A stretch of DNA of 64,000 nt from Sphingomonas sp. BAUL-RG-20F-R05-02 (GCF_022662305.1 NZ_JAKNQH010000003.1:186001-250000); one strand, 5' to 3'. Numbered from the stretch's first letter, positions 8,128 through 17,875 are shown. Made by a program: numbers and translations. The notes: generated from the sequence alone by a model not told the origin.

Positions 8128-8167
8128 GTCAGATCCCGAAGGGTGAGGGTGTGGAGGCTGATCGCGA

Positions 8168-10891
8168 TCAGCCGGTCAGCCGCGCAAGCGCGTCGGTGTA
8201 GCTGGCGAGCTTGGCCTTGTCGTAAGCCGACACGCTTGACCCGCCGCCGGACGGGCCATCGACGGTAGCCGCCTTGGTCGCATCCCAATAGAGCGAGCGA
8301 TAGGCGGTCTGCGTGATCGACAGCGCGGAGGTAAGCTGGCCGAGCGCTGCCTTGGCATCGGCGACGCTATCGAGGCGCAGCGCCGAGGATAGGCCGAGGC
8401 CGTAGGTGCCACCCGGCCGGACCTTGGGCGCGCCCGTCGGTACCGGATCGGACACGGTGAGCCGCTTGGCCGGCAGGCCCAGCTTGGCGAGCGCGTCCTT
8501 GCCGGTAGCGCCCGCGATCAGCTCGACGGAAGCGCCGGCCTTTGCTTCGATGCGCAGCACGTTGCCGCTGCCGACCTTGGGCGTTGAAACCGTGATCTTG
8601 CCGCCGGTCAGCCGGTTGATCCGGCTGGCAAGCGACGTGAGCGTGTCGTCGGCGGCGATCGTCACCTTGCGAACCGCGCCGCCCTCTACCTGTATCGAAA
8701 ATTCATCGCCCGCGCGCAGCGAGGTGTTGGCGGTGAGCAGCGTGGAGTCCTGCGCGCCCTGCACGCCGAGCTTCAATCCGATCGCGCCGAGCGCACTTGC
8801 GCCGCCCTTTGCCGTGCTGACCTGCACTGAGTCCGTGCGCGTGGAAAGTTGCCCGAACTGGCGCACACTGCCGACCGCGCCGGTCGCGGTGTCGATGCCG
8901 ACGACGAAACCGTCGGTCGATCCGGTCTTGGTGGCGCCGATCGTACCGGTGGTGCGGCCGCCCGCGTAGAGCGTGGTGCCGTCGAAGGCGATGCTGTCGA
9001 TCTGATCGTCGGCGGCGGTGCCGACGTAAGACGTGGCGGCGCTGGTCAGCCCCGGGTCGAGCAACGTGACGAAACCGTCGCGCCCACCTGACATCGCGTT
9101 GGTCTGCGTGCCCGCCACCGCCGCGCTGGCCGCACCGGCGACGGCGACCGTGCCGTCCGCACCGACCGCGATCGCGCGCGCCTCGACGGTGCCGAGGCTG
9201 ATCTGGCCGAGATCGGTGGAAAGCGCGCCGCCTTGCAGCTTGCGCACCTGCGTGTCGGCGCCGGCATGCATCAGCGCGAGGACGTTGCCGTCGCCGTCGA
9301 CCGCGAGGCCGCTCACCCCGTCACTGCCGCCGCTGTCGATGACGCGGCGTTCCTGTAACCGGCCATTGCCATCGAGCCGCGCGACGAACGCATCGCCGTC
9401 GCCGCTCGCCGCTCGACCGCCAACGTAGATCGAACCGTCCGGCGCGGTGGTGATCGCACTCGCGGTGTCGGCGCCGTTCGCGCGCACCAGTGTCGACCAT
9501 TGCTCCTCGCCGGTCGCGTTGTAGCGCGACACCACCACATCGCCGTCACTGTTCTGCGTATCGAAGCTACCGGTCACGGTGCCGGCCACCACCACGTCGC
9601 CGTTGGGCGCGAGGCTGACCGCCGCGCCGGTTGCGCTGCCGGCCGCGCCGAGCATCCGCTCCCACACCACCTTGCCCTCGCTGTCGCGCTTGGTGAGCAG
9701 CAGGTCCTGGCTGCCGGCGAGGGTCTGCCCGCCGACATCGCCGGCGGCGGTGCCGACCACATAGGTGCTGCCATCGGGTGCGGTGACGCTGGCGTTGGCG
9801 GTGAGGCTGGCGTTAACCTGCGCGGGCGGCGGCGGCGCCACGCCCTTTACCGCTACCGTCGTCGAGGGGAGCAGTGCCGCGCGCGCGGTGGCATCGGTGT
9901 CGAGCGCGGTGACGCTGTCATAGCTGTGCTGCGCGCCGTTGTTGGCGGGATCGTCGAAGCGCAGCATCCGCACAGCCGAGGGCGCGTCGAGCGCGCTGCT
10001 GCCGACCGATATCATCAGCGCGTCGGGCGCATTGTCCTGGGTGATCGCGACCTGTTCGAGGCGCGGCGCGGTAATGCCCATCGTCCAGCCGTCGCTGTTC
10101 TTCACGGGCGCGAACTTGACGGAGTAAAGCGGCTTGGGATCGCCATTGTCATCCAGCGCGACGGTGCCGTCCGCGTTCTTCGCCGGGATCGCGGCGATCG
10201 CGGCGTTGATCGCGGCGGCGACGGAATCGAGCGTCGGCGGCTGCTGCGTCCCCGCCAGATCGACATGCACGGTGGCGCTGCTCGAGCCGGATGTGATCGC
10301 GATCGAGAACTGTTCGCTGCCGGTCATGCCGGTCAGCGCCGCGTCGCGTGCGGCGGCGACGGTGCTGCCGGTGACGGTGCCGGTATTGGCCGCAAGCGAC
10401 GGCAGCGTCTCGCTCTCGCCGCGGCGGGTCGGCTGCGCGAAGGCGAGATCGAGCTTCGAGGTCGGCGCGGTGCCGAGATAGGTCTGGAGATCGGCCAGTC
10501 CCTTCGCGAAGCTCTTGTCGATGCTGGCGCGCTGGCTGTCGCTGAGCGTGGCGGCGGTAGCAGCCTGTGCCAGGATGCGCAGCGAATCGAGCGCTTTGTA
10601 CGCGGTGAAGCTGGTCTTCACGTCGTCGGGCAGGGTGCTGCTCTGCGCGGTGGTGGCGTCGATGATCGTCTTCATCGCCTTGACGGTGGCGACCTGCGCG
10701 CTGTCGGATGCCTTGGACGCGGGCGCCTTCCACGGTGGCGTCGTGGCGGCGAGCGTGAACTGCGCCTTGGCCTTGCGCACGGCGAGCGATTCGGATGTCG
10801 CGGCGGCGCTGCTGTTGGCCGAGGCGAACAGGCTGGTGTCGCCCGAGAGCAGCGACAGCCCGATCAATCCGCTGGAAGAGTTTATCGACAC
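8168..10891 (-). CDS. Large FlaEY-like flagellar protein with beta-propeller repeats
   Basis: A 907-residue protein without a signal peptide. The N-terminal ~300 residues are Ala/Ser-rich and helical (SSSGLIGLSLLSGDTSLFASA). About residues 355-690 consist of repeated blades of the SBBP/WD-like type, such as 'APDGSTYVVGTAAGDVGG...DLLLTKRDSEGKVVWERMLG' and 'APDGSIYVGGRAASGDGDAFVARLDGNGRLQ'. The C-terminal ~200 residues contain 'LRAGDEFSIQVEGGAVRKVTIAADDTLTSLASRIN', resembling flagellin/FlgK/FliD hook-in regions. This fits the Caulobacter regulatory protein FlaEY, as I recall it. The GTG start at 10891 has AAAGGCGG upstream. It is divergent from fliG and upstream of flgB. Confidence 0.65.
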   Translation of the reverse strand: MSINSSSGLIGLSLLSGDTSLFASANSSAAATSESLAVRKAKAQFTLAATTPPWKAPASKASDSAQVATVKAMKTIIDATTAQSSTLPDDVKTSFTAYKALDSLRILAQAATAATLSDSQRASIDKSFAKGLADLQTYLGTAPTSKLDLAFAQPTRRGESETLPSLAANTGTVTGSTVAAARDAALTGMTGSEQFSIAITSGSSSATVHVDLAGTQQPPTLDSVAAAINAAIAAIPAKNADGTVALDDNGDPKPLYSVKFAPVKNSDGWTMGITAPRLEQVAITQDNAPDALMISVGSSALDAPSAVRMLRFDDPANNGAQHSYDSVTALDTDATARAALLPSTTVAVKGVAPPPPAQVNASLTANASVTAPDGSTYVVGTAAGDVGGQTLAGSQDLLLTKRDSEGKVVWERMLGAAGSATGAAVSLAPNGDVVVAGTVTGSFDTQNSDGDVVVSRYNATGEEQWSTLVRANGADTASAITTAPDGSIYVGGRAASGDGDAFVARLDGNGRLQERRVIDSGGSDGVSGLAVDGDGNVLALMHAGADTQVRKLQGGALSTDLGQISLGTVEARAIAVGADGTVAVAGAASAAVAGTQTNAMSGGRDGFVTLLDPGLTSAATSYVGTAADDQIDSIAFDGTTLYAGGRTTGTIGATKTGSTDGFVVGIDTATGAVGSVRQFGQLSTRTDSVQVSTAKGGASALGAIGLKLGVQGAQDSTLLTANTSLRAGDEFSIQVEGGAVRKVTIAADDTLTSLASRINRLTGGKITVSTPKVGSGNVLRIEAKAGASVELIAGATGKDALAKLGLPAKRLTVSDPVPTGAPKVRPGGTYGLGLSSALRLDSVADAKAALGQLTSALSITQTAYRSLYWDATKAATVDGPSGGGSSVSAYDKAKLASYTDALARLTG

Positions 10892-10928
10892 TTTCTTTAC
10901 CGCCTTTCACCGACCGCGCATCGGTAAT

Positions 10929-10935
10929 CCTATAA
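10929..10935 (+). promoter_or_regulatory. CCTATAA element upstream of fliG
   Basis: CCTATAA lies within CTATAATAG, which is self-complementary, in the gap between divergent FlaEY-like and fliG genes. It is 76 bp before the fliG start at 11005, farther than the other copies. The near-symmetric form could serve both directions. Confidence 0.5.
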
Positions 10936-11004
10936 TAGAGCGTGAAACCGGTGCCGGACGGCGCGGGGACAGTTTTTTTGGGAACGGCTGCAAAGGGGAC
11001 GCAG

Positions 11005-12039
11005 ATGCCGATGACGGCGCCCATCATCGAACCGCCGGAGCTGAAGCGCTATTCCGGCCCGCAGCGTGCGGCGGCGTTGCTGCTCGCGCTCGGCAAGGAC
11101 AATGGCGCGGCGCTGTGGGAACAGCTCAGCGCCGATGAGATCCGCGAACTGTCGGCGGCGATGGTGGAGCTCGGCAGCGTGGCCGCGCCGGTGGTCGAAC
11201 ATCTGCTGCTGCAATTCTCCTCCGAGGTGTCGACAATCTCCTCGCTGCACGGTTCGTTCGAAACGACCGAGCGGCTGCTCGGCAACGTGCTGAGCGGGGA
11301 GCGTGCCAAGGCGATCATGGAGGATATTCGCGGGCCTTCGGGCCGGACGATGTGGGACAAGCTTTCCAACGTCAGCGAAACCGTGCTCGCCGCCTATCTG
11401 CGCAACGAATATCCGCAAACGGTCGCGGTCATCATGAGCAAGCTGAAGACCGAACACGCCGCCCGCGTGATGGCGGCGCTGCCGCGCGATTTCGCGATCG
11501 ACGTGATCCAGCGGATGCTGCGCATGGAGCCCGTCCAGCAGGAGATCGTCGGCGAGATCGAACGCACGCTGCACAGTGAGTTCATGTCGAACCTGTCGCG
11601 GTCGCAGCGGCGTGATCCGCACGAGAGCATGGCCGAACTGTTCAACGCGCTCGACCGATCGACCGAGGAAGCGATGCTCACCGCGCTCGACAACCGCTCG
11701 CCCGATTCCGCCAGCCGCATTCGCGCGCTGATGTTCACCTTCGAGGATCTGTCGAACCTGATACCCACCGCGATCGCGACCGTCGTCAAGAACGCCGACA
11801 AGCGCATGATGGCGCTGGCGCTGAAGGGCGCGCCCGACGCGATGAAGCAGCTGTTCCTCAGTTCGATGACCGAACGCGCCGCCAAAATGATGCGCGAGGA
11901 CATAGCCGGCATGGGGCCGGTGCGCGCGCGCGAATGCGAAGAGGCGCAGGGCCAGCTCGTCCGGCTTGCCAAGCAACTCGCCGATCGCGGCGAGATCGTG
12001 CTGGTCGATCCCAAGGACGATGAAGCGATGGTGTATTGA
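11005..12039 (+). CDS. fliG: Flagellar motor switch protein FliG
   Basis: FliG links the MS ring to the C ring and contacts the stator. The 344-residue protein has the N-domain 'YSGPQRAAALLLALGKDNGAALWEQLSADEIRELS', the middle 'LRNEYPQTVAVIMSKL...ARVMAALP' segment, and the C-domain with 'RIRALMFTFEDL' and 'KGAPDAMKQLFLSSMTERAAKMMREDI'. I chose ATG 11005 because AAAGGGGA precedes it; the frame is open upstream to 10942. fliH overlaps its 3' end. fliF, normally just upstream, is absent. Confidence 0.97.
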   Translation: MPMTAPIIEPPELKRYSGPQRAAALLLALGKDNGAALWEQLSADEIRELSAAMVELGSVAAPVVEHLLLQFSSEVSTISSLHGSFETTERLLGNVLSGERAKAIMEDIRGPSGRTMWDKLSNVSETVLAAYLRNEYPQTVAVIMSKLKTEHAARVMAALPRDFAIDVIQRMLRMEPVQQEIVGEIERTLHSEFMSNLSRSQRRDPHESMAELFNALDRSTEEAMLTALDNRSPDSASRIRALMFTFEDLSNLIPTAIATVVKNADKRMMALALKGAPDAMKQLFLSSMTERAAKMMREDIAGMGPVRARECEEAQGQLVRLAKQLADRGEIVLVDPKDDEAMVY

Positions 12040-12698
12040 TGATGGCGGACATGAGCTTCCAGGCGCGGCCCTTCGCGTTCGACCGCGTGTTCGCCATCGC
12101 CGAACCCGATCTGTCGGGATCGGCGGGCGAACTCGCGCTGCGCCTCGCGGCGGCCGAAGCGCAGCTTGCGGCGCTGCGCGCGGATCACGCCGCCGCGCTC
12201 GCCACTGCCTATGCCGAGGCGTTCGAGGCAGGTCTGCGCGAGGGGCGGCAGGAGCGCGACACAGCGCTGCTGTCGGCGGCGGATGCGCTCCAGGCCGGCA
12301 TCGAGGACATTGCGGAACGCCACGGCGCGGTGCTCGACGGCCTTGCGCAGGATGCCGCCGAGGTAGCGCTGGCGGCGGCGGACATGCTCGCCGGCCATGC
12401 GGTCGCGCTCGCGCCGGTCCAGGCGATCGACGATGCGATCGCGCGTGTGCTCGGGCAGGTGGCGCGCGGGCAGGAAGTGGTGATCCGCGTGCACCCCGAT
12501 CTGGTCACCGATATCGAGGCCCGCATCGCCGACCGGCAGAGTCGCGACCGTCGTCGGCTGGCACTGGTGGTGATCGAGGATATCACGCTCGCACCCGGCG
12601 ACGCGCAGATCGCGTGGGATAGCGGCGGGGTGGTGCTGGATGCCGCCGCGCGCCGTGCGGCGGTGCTGGCGGAACTGGCGCCACTGCTCGGGGCGTAG
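12036..12698 (+). CDS. fliH: Flagellar export ATPase regulator FliH
   Basis: FliH is the peripheral stalk and regulator of the FliI export ATPase. The 220-residue protein has a helical Ala/Glu-rich N-terminal half with 'AYAEAFEAGLREGRQERD' (Gly-repeat helix) and a C-domain of V-ATPase E-subunit type: 'AIARVLGQVARGQEVVIRVHPDLV...ITLAPGDAQIAWDSGGVVLD'. The gene overlaps fliG by 4 bp. fliI lies about 5.7 kb away in another operon. Confidence 0.9.
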   Translation: MMMADMSFQARPFAFDRVFAIAEPDLSGSAGELALRLAAAEAQLAALRADHAAALATAYAEAFEAGLREGRQERDTALLSAADALQAGIEDIAERHGAVLDGLAQDAAEVALAAADMLAGHAVALAPVQAIDDAIARVLGQVARGQEVVIRVHPDLVTDIEARIADRQSRDRRRLALVVIEDITLAPGDAQIAWDSGGVVLDAAARRAAVLAELAPLLGA

Positions 12699-12719
12699 CG
12701 CCGGACGCGCGTGCAGCCG

Positions 12720-13412
12720 TCAGGCCGCGAGCGCGCGCTCCGTGCCGCGCTTCATCATGTCAGCGGCGCGTTGCGTCGCCTGGCGCGTGTCGCCGGCGAG
12801 TTTCTTGACCTCGCTCGCCACCACCGCGAAGCCGCGCCCGGCCTCGCCGGCGCGCGCCGCCTCGATCGTGGCGTTCAGCGCGAGCAGGTTTGTTTGCGCG
12901 GCGATGTCGCCGATCGCCTGCACGATGGCGGAGAGTTCCTGCATCGTCGATTCAAGCTGCTGCTTGCGATCCTGTAACTGGTTCTGGAAACGCTCGCCGT
13001 GGTCGAGGCGAAGCTGAACCTCCTGTTCGAGCTTGACCTGGCGGGTGATGTCGGTGGCGAACTTGATGATCTTGACCGGACGGTCTTCGCGGTCGAGCAC
13101 CGGCGTGTAGGTTGCCTGCAACCACACATCCCGGCCATCCTTGGCAACGCGGCGGTAGACGTTCGCATCGAACGCGCCGCTGCCGAGTTTGGCCCAGAAC
13201 GCGGCGTAAGCGTGGGTGCGGATCAGATCGGCGTCGCAGAAGATCGCATGGTGCCGCCCGACGATCTCGTCGAGGGTATAGCCCATCAGGTCGAGGAAGA
13301 TCGCATTTGCCCACAGCACGTGGCCGCCGGTGTCGAACTCAATCACTGCCTGAGAACGGCAGATCGCATTCCAGGCCGCCGCCGTCCGCAGATCGTCGTT
13401 CCGTTCGCTCAT
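12720..13412 (-). CDS. Short soluble PAS-type chemotaxis transducer
   Basis: A 230-residue protein without membrane spans. Residues ~15-130 form a PAS domain of the Aer/BdlA type ('[24 protein letters not shown]' region, then '[37 protein letters not shown]'). Residues ~165-230 hold only the signalling tip of a methyl-accepting protein ([28 protein letters not shown]), with almost no methylation helices. It probably senses redox or a bound cofactor and signals to CheA/CheW. Start 13412 has GTAGG upstream; ATG 13430 is possible. Last gene after flgE-flgK-flgL. Confidence 0.88.
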   Translation of the reverse strand: MSERNDDLRTAAAWNAICRSQAVIEFDTGGHVLWANAIFLDLMGYTLDEIVGRHHAIFCDADLIRTHAYAAFWAKLGSGAFDANVYRRVAKDGRDVWLQATYTPVLDREDRPVKIIKFATDITRQVKLEQEVQLRLDHGERFQNQLQDRKQQLESTMQELSAIVQAIGDIAAQTNLLALNATIEAARAGEAGRGFAVVASEVKKLAGDTRQATQRAADMMKRGTERALAA

Positions 13413-13488
13413 CGATATGCCTACTTCCATACGCAGCCGAGCGGTAGCGGCACTGGGTTAAGCCCGCGTTAGCAAAATCGGCGGATGT

Positions 13489-14397
13489 CTATTGCAGGTA
13501 GCTGACCAGGCTCATCCGGGAGAGCTGCCCGAACACCGAATAGCTCGCCTCCAGCGCACTTTTGCGGGTGGCGAGATCGATCGCGACCTGGCCGAGATCG
13601 GCATCCTCGTTATCACTGACGATGCCCTTCAGCAGCGTGTTGCGCGCCTCCGCGCGTGTGCCGAGCGTGTCGACCTGCGCCATCTTGCGGCCGTTCTCGG
13701 CGTTGACGTCGCGCAGTTGCGAGATGCCGGAATCGAGCTTCTTCACCGCATCGCTAAGCGCGGTCTTCTGCGCATCGGTGAGGGTGGTGCCGATCGTGCC
13801 GGCCTGCGCCAGCGCCTTGAACGCATCGAACAGGCCGCCGCCGGCATCGCTCGCCAGCACGCCGACCGTCAGATCCTGGTTCTCGCCGACGCGGACGGTG
13901 GCGCGCTTCTGGTCATTGGCGAACGCGGCCGGCGCATCGGTGGTGGTGAGATCCGCGAGCGTGGCCGGCGTGAACGGCGGCGTATCGGTCTGCGCGCCGC
14001 CGAACACGGCGATGCCGCCTTCGGTGGTGTTGAGCGCGCTGCGATACTGATCGAACGCGGCCTGGATCGTGCTTTGCAGGCCGGAGGATTGCCCGCTGCC
14101 GATCGCGGTCTGCAATTGCGTGCGTAGGTCGCTAACGCTGCCGTCGATCGCGGTCAGCGCGGTGTCCTGAAGCGCCAGCGTGGTGCCGGCCTGCGTGGTC
14201 GCGGTCGATTCCGCCTGTTGCCGCGCGAGCATCGAATGCGCCGACACGGTACGCACGCCATCCGTGCCGAGCGTGGCGTAATCGGGCGCCTTGCTGCCCG
14301 AGGCGAGCTGCTGTTGCGACACGGCGATCTGCGACTGTGCGCGCTGTATGCCGGAGATCAGCACGGACTGGAGCGGAATGGTGGCGACGCGGGTCAT
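13489..14397 (-). CDS. flgL: Hook-filament junction protein FlgL
   Basis: A 302-residue flagellin-like junction protein (HAP3). The N-terminal D0/D1 helix starts 'VATIPLQSVLISGIQRAQSQIAVSQQQLASGSKA' and the C-terminal helix ends 'ALEASYSVFGQLSRMSLVSYLQ'. The central domain (PPFTPATLADL region) is short and variable. It lies 10 bp after flgK and shares its operon. Confidence 0.93.
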   Translation of the reverse strand: MTRVATIPLQSVLISGIQRAQSQIAVSQQQLASGSKAPDYATLGTDGVRTVSAHSMLARQQAESTATTQAGTTLALQDTALTAIDGSVSDLRTQLQTAIGSGQSSGLQSTIQAAFDQYRSALNTTEGGIAVFGGAQTDTPPFTPATLADLTTTDAPAAFANDQKRATVRVGENQDLTVGVLASDAGGGLFDAFKALAQAGTIGTTLTDAQKTALSDAVKKLDSGISQLRDVNAENGRKMAQVDTLGTRAEARNTLLKGIVSDNEDADLGQVAIDLATRKSALEASYSVFGQLSRMSLVSYLQ

Positions 14398-14407
14398 GAT
14401 GTCTCTC

Positions 14408-16495
14408 TCACTTGATCATGTTCAGCAGGGTGTCGTACATCTGGCTCGCCGTAGAGATGACGCGGGCGGCGGCCGAATAGCTGTTTTGCAGCACCACCAT
14501 CTGCGACAGTTCCTCGTCGAGATTTACGCCGGAAAAATTGTCGCGGCGGTTGATCGCGTCGGTCTGGCTGGCGCTCGCGACGCTGAGCCGGGAGGCGGCC
14601 TGGTTGGCGTCGATGCCGGCGCTGCTGACGAGGTTTGCGGCATAGGTGTCGAGGGCTGCCTTGCCGCCGGTGCCGAAATCGGTGGTGCCGGCAAGCGCGT
14701 TGACGAGGCCGGTCGCGCCGCTGGTGTCGCCGGTGCCGAGCGCCTGCCTGCCGATGCCCGCGCTCGCGTCGAAGGTCGCCACCGGCAGCTTGCGCGTATC
14801 GCCGGCGAGATCGACCCGCACCGCGCCGTTCGTCAGCGCATCGGCCGCACCGGTCAGCCCGGACAGCGCGGTGAAAGACACGCCAGTGCCGAGCCGGTCG
14901 GTCGAATCCGACGGGATCGAGATGGCGGCGCCACCGACCGATGCCTTGGGGGTGAACTGGAAACGGCCGTTCGCAGCAAGCGCGAAGCTGCCGTACTGGC
15001 CGAGATCGCTGCCGTTCAGTTCGGTGACGAGATCGCCGACCGTTCCGCCAGTCGCCGGGGTGAGCACATGGGCCGCGAGCATGCGGCCGTTGCCGTCGCG
15101 CAGGTCGATTTCCGCAGTCTGTCCGGTCGCGAAGCCGCTGGCATCGCCGGCGGTGAAACCGGTCGGGACGAGCGGCGACGTATCGCTGCGCACCACGTCG
15201 TTGAGCCCGAAATATTGCGAGAAGCCGGCGCCGCCGCGGTCGCTCGCCGGCGTGCCTTGCGCGACCACCACGCCGTTGCCGCTGGCGGCGGCGGTGAAGG
15301 TGAGCGTGCCGGTGGCGTCCAGCGAGGCGGTCGCGGCGCCGTTCAGGCCGGCGTTGATCGCCGACAGTGCATCGCCGACGGTTGCGTTCGCGCTCATCGT
15401 GGAGAAGTCGAGGCTGGTCTTGGCGACGAGCTTGCCGCTCGCATCGGTGACGGCGAAGGTGGCGGCACCCGTGAAGCCGAGCCGATCGCCCGCCGTCAGC
15501 CCGGTGGCGTGACCCTCCAGGCTGTTGGGCGCGGGGACAGTGGTGGCGGCATTGCTGGCGGCGTTCAGCGTGCCCGCGAGGCCGGTGAACAGCGCGCCCA
15601 GCTTCTCCTGAAACGCCGGCAGCGTCTGGTCGCGCAAGGCCACGAGGCCGCCGATCTTGCCGCCGATCGTGCCGGTATCGATCTTCTCGCCGGTCGAGGC
15701 CCCCGCCGCCAGATCGCCATCCGCGAAGCGCAGCGTGATCGCCGGATAGCTTGATTGCGCGGCGGCCTGATCGCCGACCGGATAGGACAGTTGCCGCAGC
15801 CGGTCGTCGAGCAGGGCGGTACCGTTCGACGTTTCGATGGTGACGCGCCCGTCCGACTGGTTGCGCACCGTCACCTTCATCAGCCCGCTCAACTCTTCGA
15901 TCGCGCTGTTGCGCTGGTCCGAGGCGGCGGCGGTGCTGCGACCTTGCCCTTGCGCCTGCGAAACCGTGCCGTTGAGCGTGTAGATCTGCTTCAGCAGCAC
16001 GTTGGCGCGGTCCACGCTGGCGCTGAGATCGCCCGCGACGTCGCTCGCCAGCGCCTGCGTGTCGGCCTGGGTCTGCTTCAGTCCGCCGATCGCATCCTGC
16101 ACGGCGGCTACGAACACCGCCTTCTTCTGCGTCGCGCCGGCGGTGCCGGTCAGGTCGATCGCCGCCGCCGAGATCGCATCGATCCGCCCGGGCAGGCCGG
16201 AGGCGTCACCCGGCGTACCGAGCAGCGCCTGCAGTCGGCTGGTGTAATTGGCCTGGACGTCGGCCTGGCCGGTGTCGCCGGCGCGGCGGTACACGGTCTC
16301 CTCCAGGAAGCGGTCGGCGACGCGCGTCGGCTCGCCGATGCTGACGCCGCCGTACGCGTTGGAGGTGATCGCCGTCTTCTCCCGCGCGTAGCCCGGCGTG
16401 TTGACGTTGGCGATGTTGTTCGAGACGCTGCGCAACCCCGCCTGCGATGCGGCGAGGCCCGAGACGGCGGTGCCGAGGATTTCGTTGAGTGACAT
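14408..16495 (-). CDS. flgK: Hook-filament junction protein FlgK
   Basis: FlgK (HAP1) is the first junction protein between hook and filament. The 695-residue protein begins 'LNEILGTAVSGLAASQAGLRSVSNNIANVNTPGYARE' and has the conserved 'GVSIGEPTRVADRFLEETVYRR' region. It ends with 'SGVNLDEELSQMVVLQNSYSAAARVISTASQMYDTLLNMIK'. The centre is long and Ala/Gly/Thr-rich with two hook-in-like stretches. It lies 28 bp after flgE. Confidence 0.96.
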   Translation of the reverse strand: MSLNEILGTAVSGLAASQAGLRSVSNNIANVNTPGYAREKTAITSNAYGGVSIGEPTRVADRFLEETVYRRAGDTGQADVQANYTSRLQALLGTPGDASGLPGRIDAISAAAIDLTGTAGATQKKAVFVAAVQDAIGGLKQTQADTQALASDVAGDLSASVDRANVLLKQIYTLNGTVSQAQGQGRSTAAASDQRNSAIEELSGLMKVTVRNQSDGRVTIETSNGTALLDDRLRQLSYPVGDQAAAQSSYPAITLRFADGDLAAGASTGEKIDTGTIGGKIGGLVALRDQTLPAFQEKLGALFTGLAGTLNAASNAATTVPAPNSLEGHATGLTAGDRLGFTGAATFAVTDASGKLVAKTSLDFSTMSANATVGDALSAINAGLNGAATASLDATGTLTFTAAASGNGVVVAQGTPASDRGGAGFSQYFGLNDVVRSDTSPLVPTGFTAGDASGFATGQTAEIDLRDGNGRMLAAHVLTPATGGTVGDLVTELNGSDLGQYGSFALAANGRFQFTPKASVGGAAISIPSDSTDRLGTGVSFTALSGLTGAADALTNGAVRVDLAGDTRKLPVATFDASAGIGRQALGTGDTSGATGLVNALAGTTDFGTGGKAALDTYAANLVSSAGIDANQAASRLSVASASQTDAINRRDNFSGVNLDEELSQMVVLQNSYSAAARVISTASQMYDTLLNMIK

Positions 16496-16523
16496 GGTTG
16501 GTGGTCCCCGGCCCGTTTACGGA

Positions 16524-17825
16524 TCAGCGCTTGAGGTTGCTGATTTCCTGCAACATCTCGTCGACGGTGGTGATGATCTTGGACGAAGCGCTGTAGGCGC
16601 GCTGGAAGCGGATCATGTTGGTGAACTCGCCCGCCAGATCGACGTTCGACTGCTCCAGAACGCCCTCCTGCACCGTGCCCGCGCCGACCGTACCGGCGGC
16701 GTTGAGCAGCATGTTGCCGGATTCGCCCGACACGGTGAAGCCGTTGCCGGGCAGGCGGGTGAGGCCGTCCGGATTGGCGAAGGTGGCGAGCGGGAGCTGG
16801 AACACCGCGCGCTTGGTGCCGTCGGCGAACACCGCGCTGACCACACCCGCCTTGGTGATGTCGATCGAGGAGACATTGCCGGCAAGCCCGCCGTCGATGT
16901 TCGATGCGACCGTGCCCGAGGCGCTGGCGAACTGGGTGAAGCCGTCCATGCCGCCATCGGTGCCGAGGTCGAGCTTGATCGGCTGCGATGCCGCGCCGTT
17001 GGTCCAGGTCGGGGTGAGCGAGCCGAACAGCGCGGGCGACGAATTGGCCATATCGAGGCTGCCGTCCGCCTTAAACTTCATCGTGCCGCTGGCGAGCAGG
17101 CCGCCGGTAGCGGTCACGTCGCTCTTGGGATCGGCATAGACTTCGGTCTGCCAGGTGTTGGCGTCGGTGCGCACCATGCCGAGCGTGAGGTTGTGCGGGT
17201 TGCCCTGACCATCATAGACTTGCAGCGAGCGCGTGAAGGCGGGCGTCGTGGTGCCGGCGGCCATGTCGCCGGTATTGTAGGTGCCGGCATACGTCGGCGT
17301 GGTCGACTGGACGTTCGCGCGCAATTCGATCTTGGTGGTCGGCGCCGCGCTGCCGCTGAGGTCGCTGAGGCGAACCGGCTGGAGGTTGGTGACCGTGCCG
17401 TTGTTGGCATAATTGCCGGCCGCGTCGAGCTTCCAGCCTTGCAGGTAATAGCCGGCGCTGTTCTTGAGATAGCCGGAATCATCGGGCGCGAACGCGCCGG
17501 CGCGGGTGTAGGCCACGGTCTCGCCGCTCGGCGAGTTGGCGCGCGTGACGAAGAAGCCGTTGCCCTCGATACCGAGATCGTTGGTGCCCGACGAGGCCTG
17601 CAACAGCCCCTGTTTCGAAATGAGCTGGCGCGGCGCGAGCTGCACGCCGCCCGCCGTATAGGTCTGGTCGGTGCGCCCGTCGGTGACGAGCGAGACGAAC
17701 TGCGAATCCACCGCTTTGTAGCCGACCGTGTTCACGTTGGTGATGTTGTCGGCCACCGTCGCCATCGCGTTCGACTGGGCATTCAGGCCGGACACACCGG
17801 CATAGAAGGCTGAATAGAGGCTCAA
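16524..17825 (-). CDS. flgE: Flagellar hook protein FlgE
   Basis: FlgE polymerises into the hook. The 433-residue protein has the N-terminal rod/hook motif 'SLYSAFYAGVSGLNAQSNAMATVADNITNVNTVGYKAVDSQF' and the C-terminal partner 'VEQSNVDLAGEFTNMIRFQRAYSASSKIITTVDEMLQEI'-like helix. It contains a FlgE D2-type central region (VYDGQGNPHNLTLGMVRTDANTWQ). The first gene of flgE-flgK-flgL-PAS receptor. A CCTACAA variant of the flagellar element lies upstream. Confidence 0.96.
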   Translation of the reverse strand: MSLYSAFYAGVSGLNAQSNAMATVADNITNVNTVGYKAVDSQFVSLVTDGRTDQTYTAGGVQLAPRQLISKQGLLQASSGTNDLGIEGNGFFVTRANSPSGETVAYTRAGAFAPDDSGYLKNSAGYYLQGWKLDAAGNYANNGTVTNLQPVRLSDLSGSAAPTTKIELRANVQSTTPTYAGTYNTGDMAAGTTTPAFTRSLQVYDGQGNPHNLTLGMVRTDANTWQTEVYADPKSDVTATGGLLASGTMKFKADGSLDMANSSPALFGSLTPTWTNGAASQPIKLDLGTDGGMDGFTQFASASGTVASNIDGGLAGNVSSIDITKAGVVSAVFADGTKRAVFQLPLATFANPDGLTRLPGNGFTVSGESGNMLLNAAGTVGAGTVQEGVLEQSNVDLAGEFTNMIRFQRAYSASSKIITTVDEMLQEISNLKR

Positions 17826-17868
17826 GGGTACACTCCTGTCGCCGGGCAGCGCGCCCGTTCAGATGCAT

Positions 17869-17875
17869 TGTAGGA
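17869..17875 (-). promoter_or_regulatory. CCTACAA variant element upstream of flgE
   Basis: On the minus strand this reads TCCTACAAT, one base from the CCTATAA seen elsewhere. Its first base is 50 bp before the flgE start. It lies back to back with the flbT copy. Confidence 0.4.

Noticed and set aside
9500..10927. 475-codon plus-strand frame opposite the FlaEY-like gene
   Set aside because: Arg/Gly-rich shadow; the minus frame has clear repeated propeller blades and a ribosome site.
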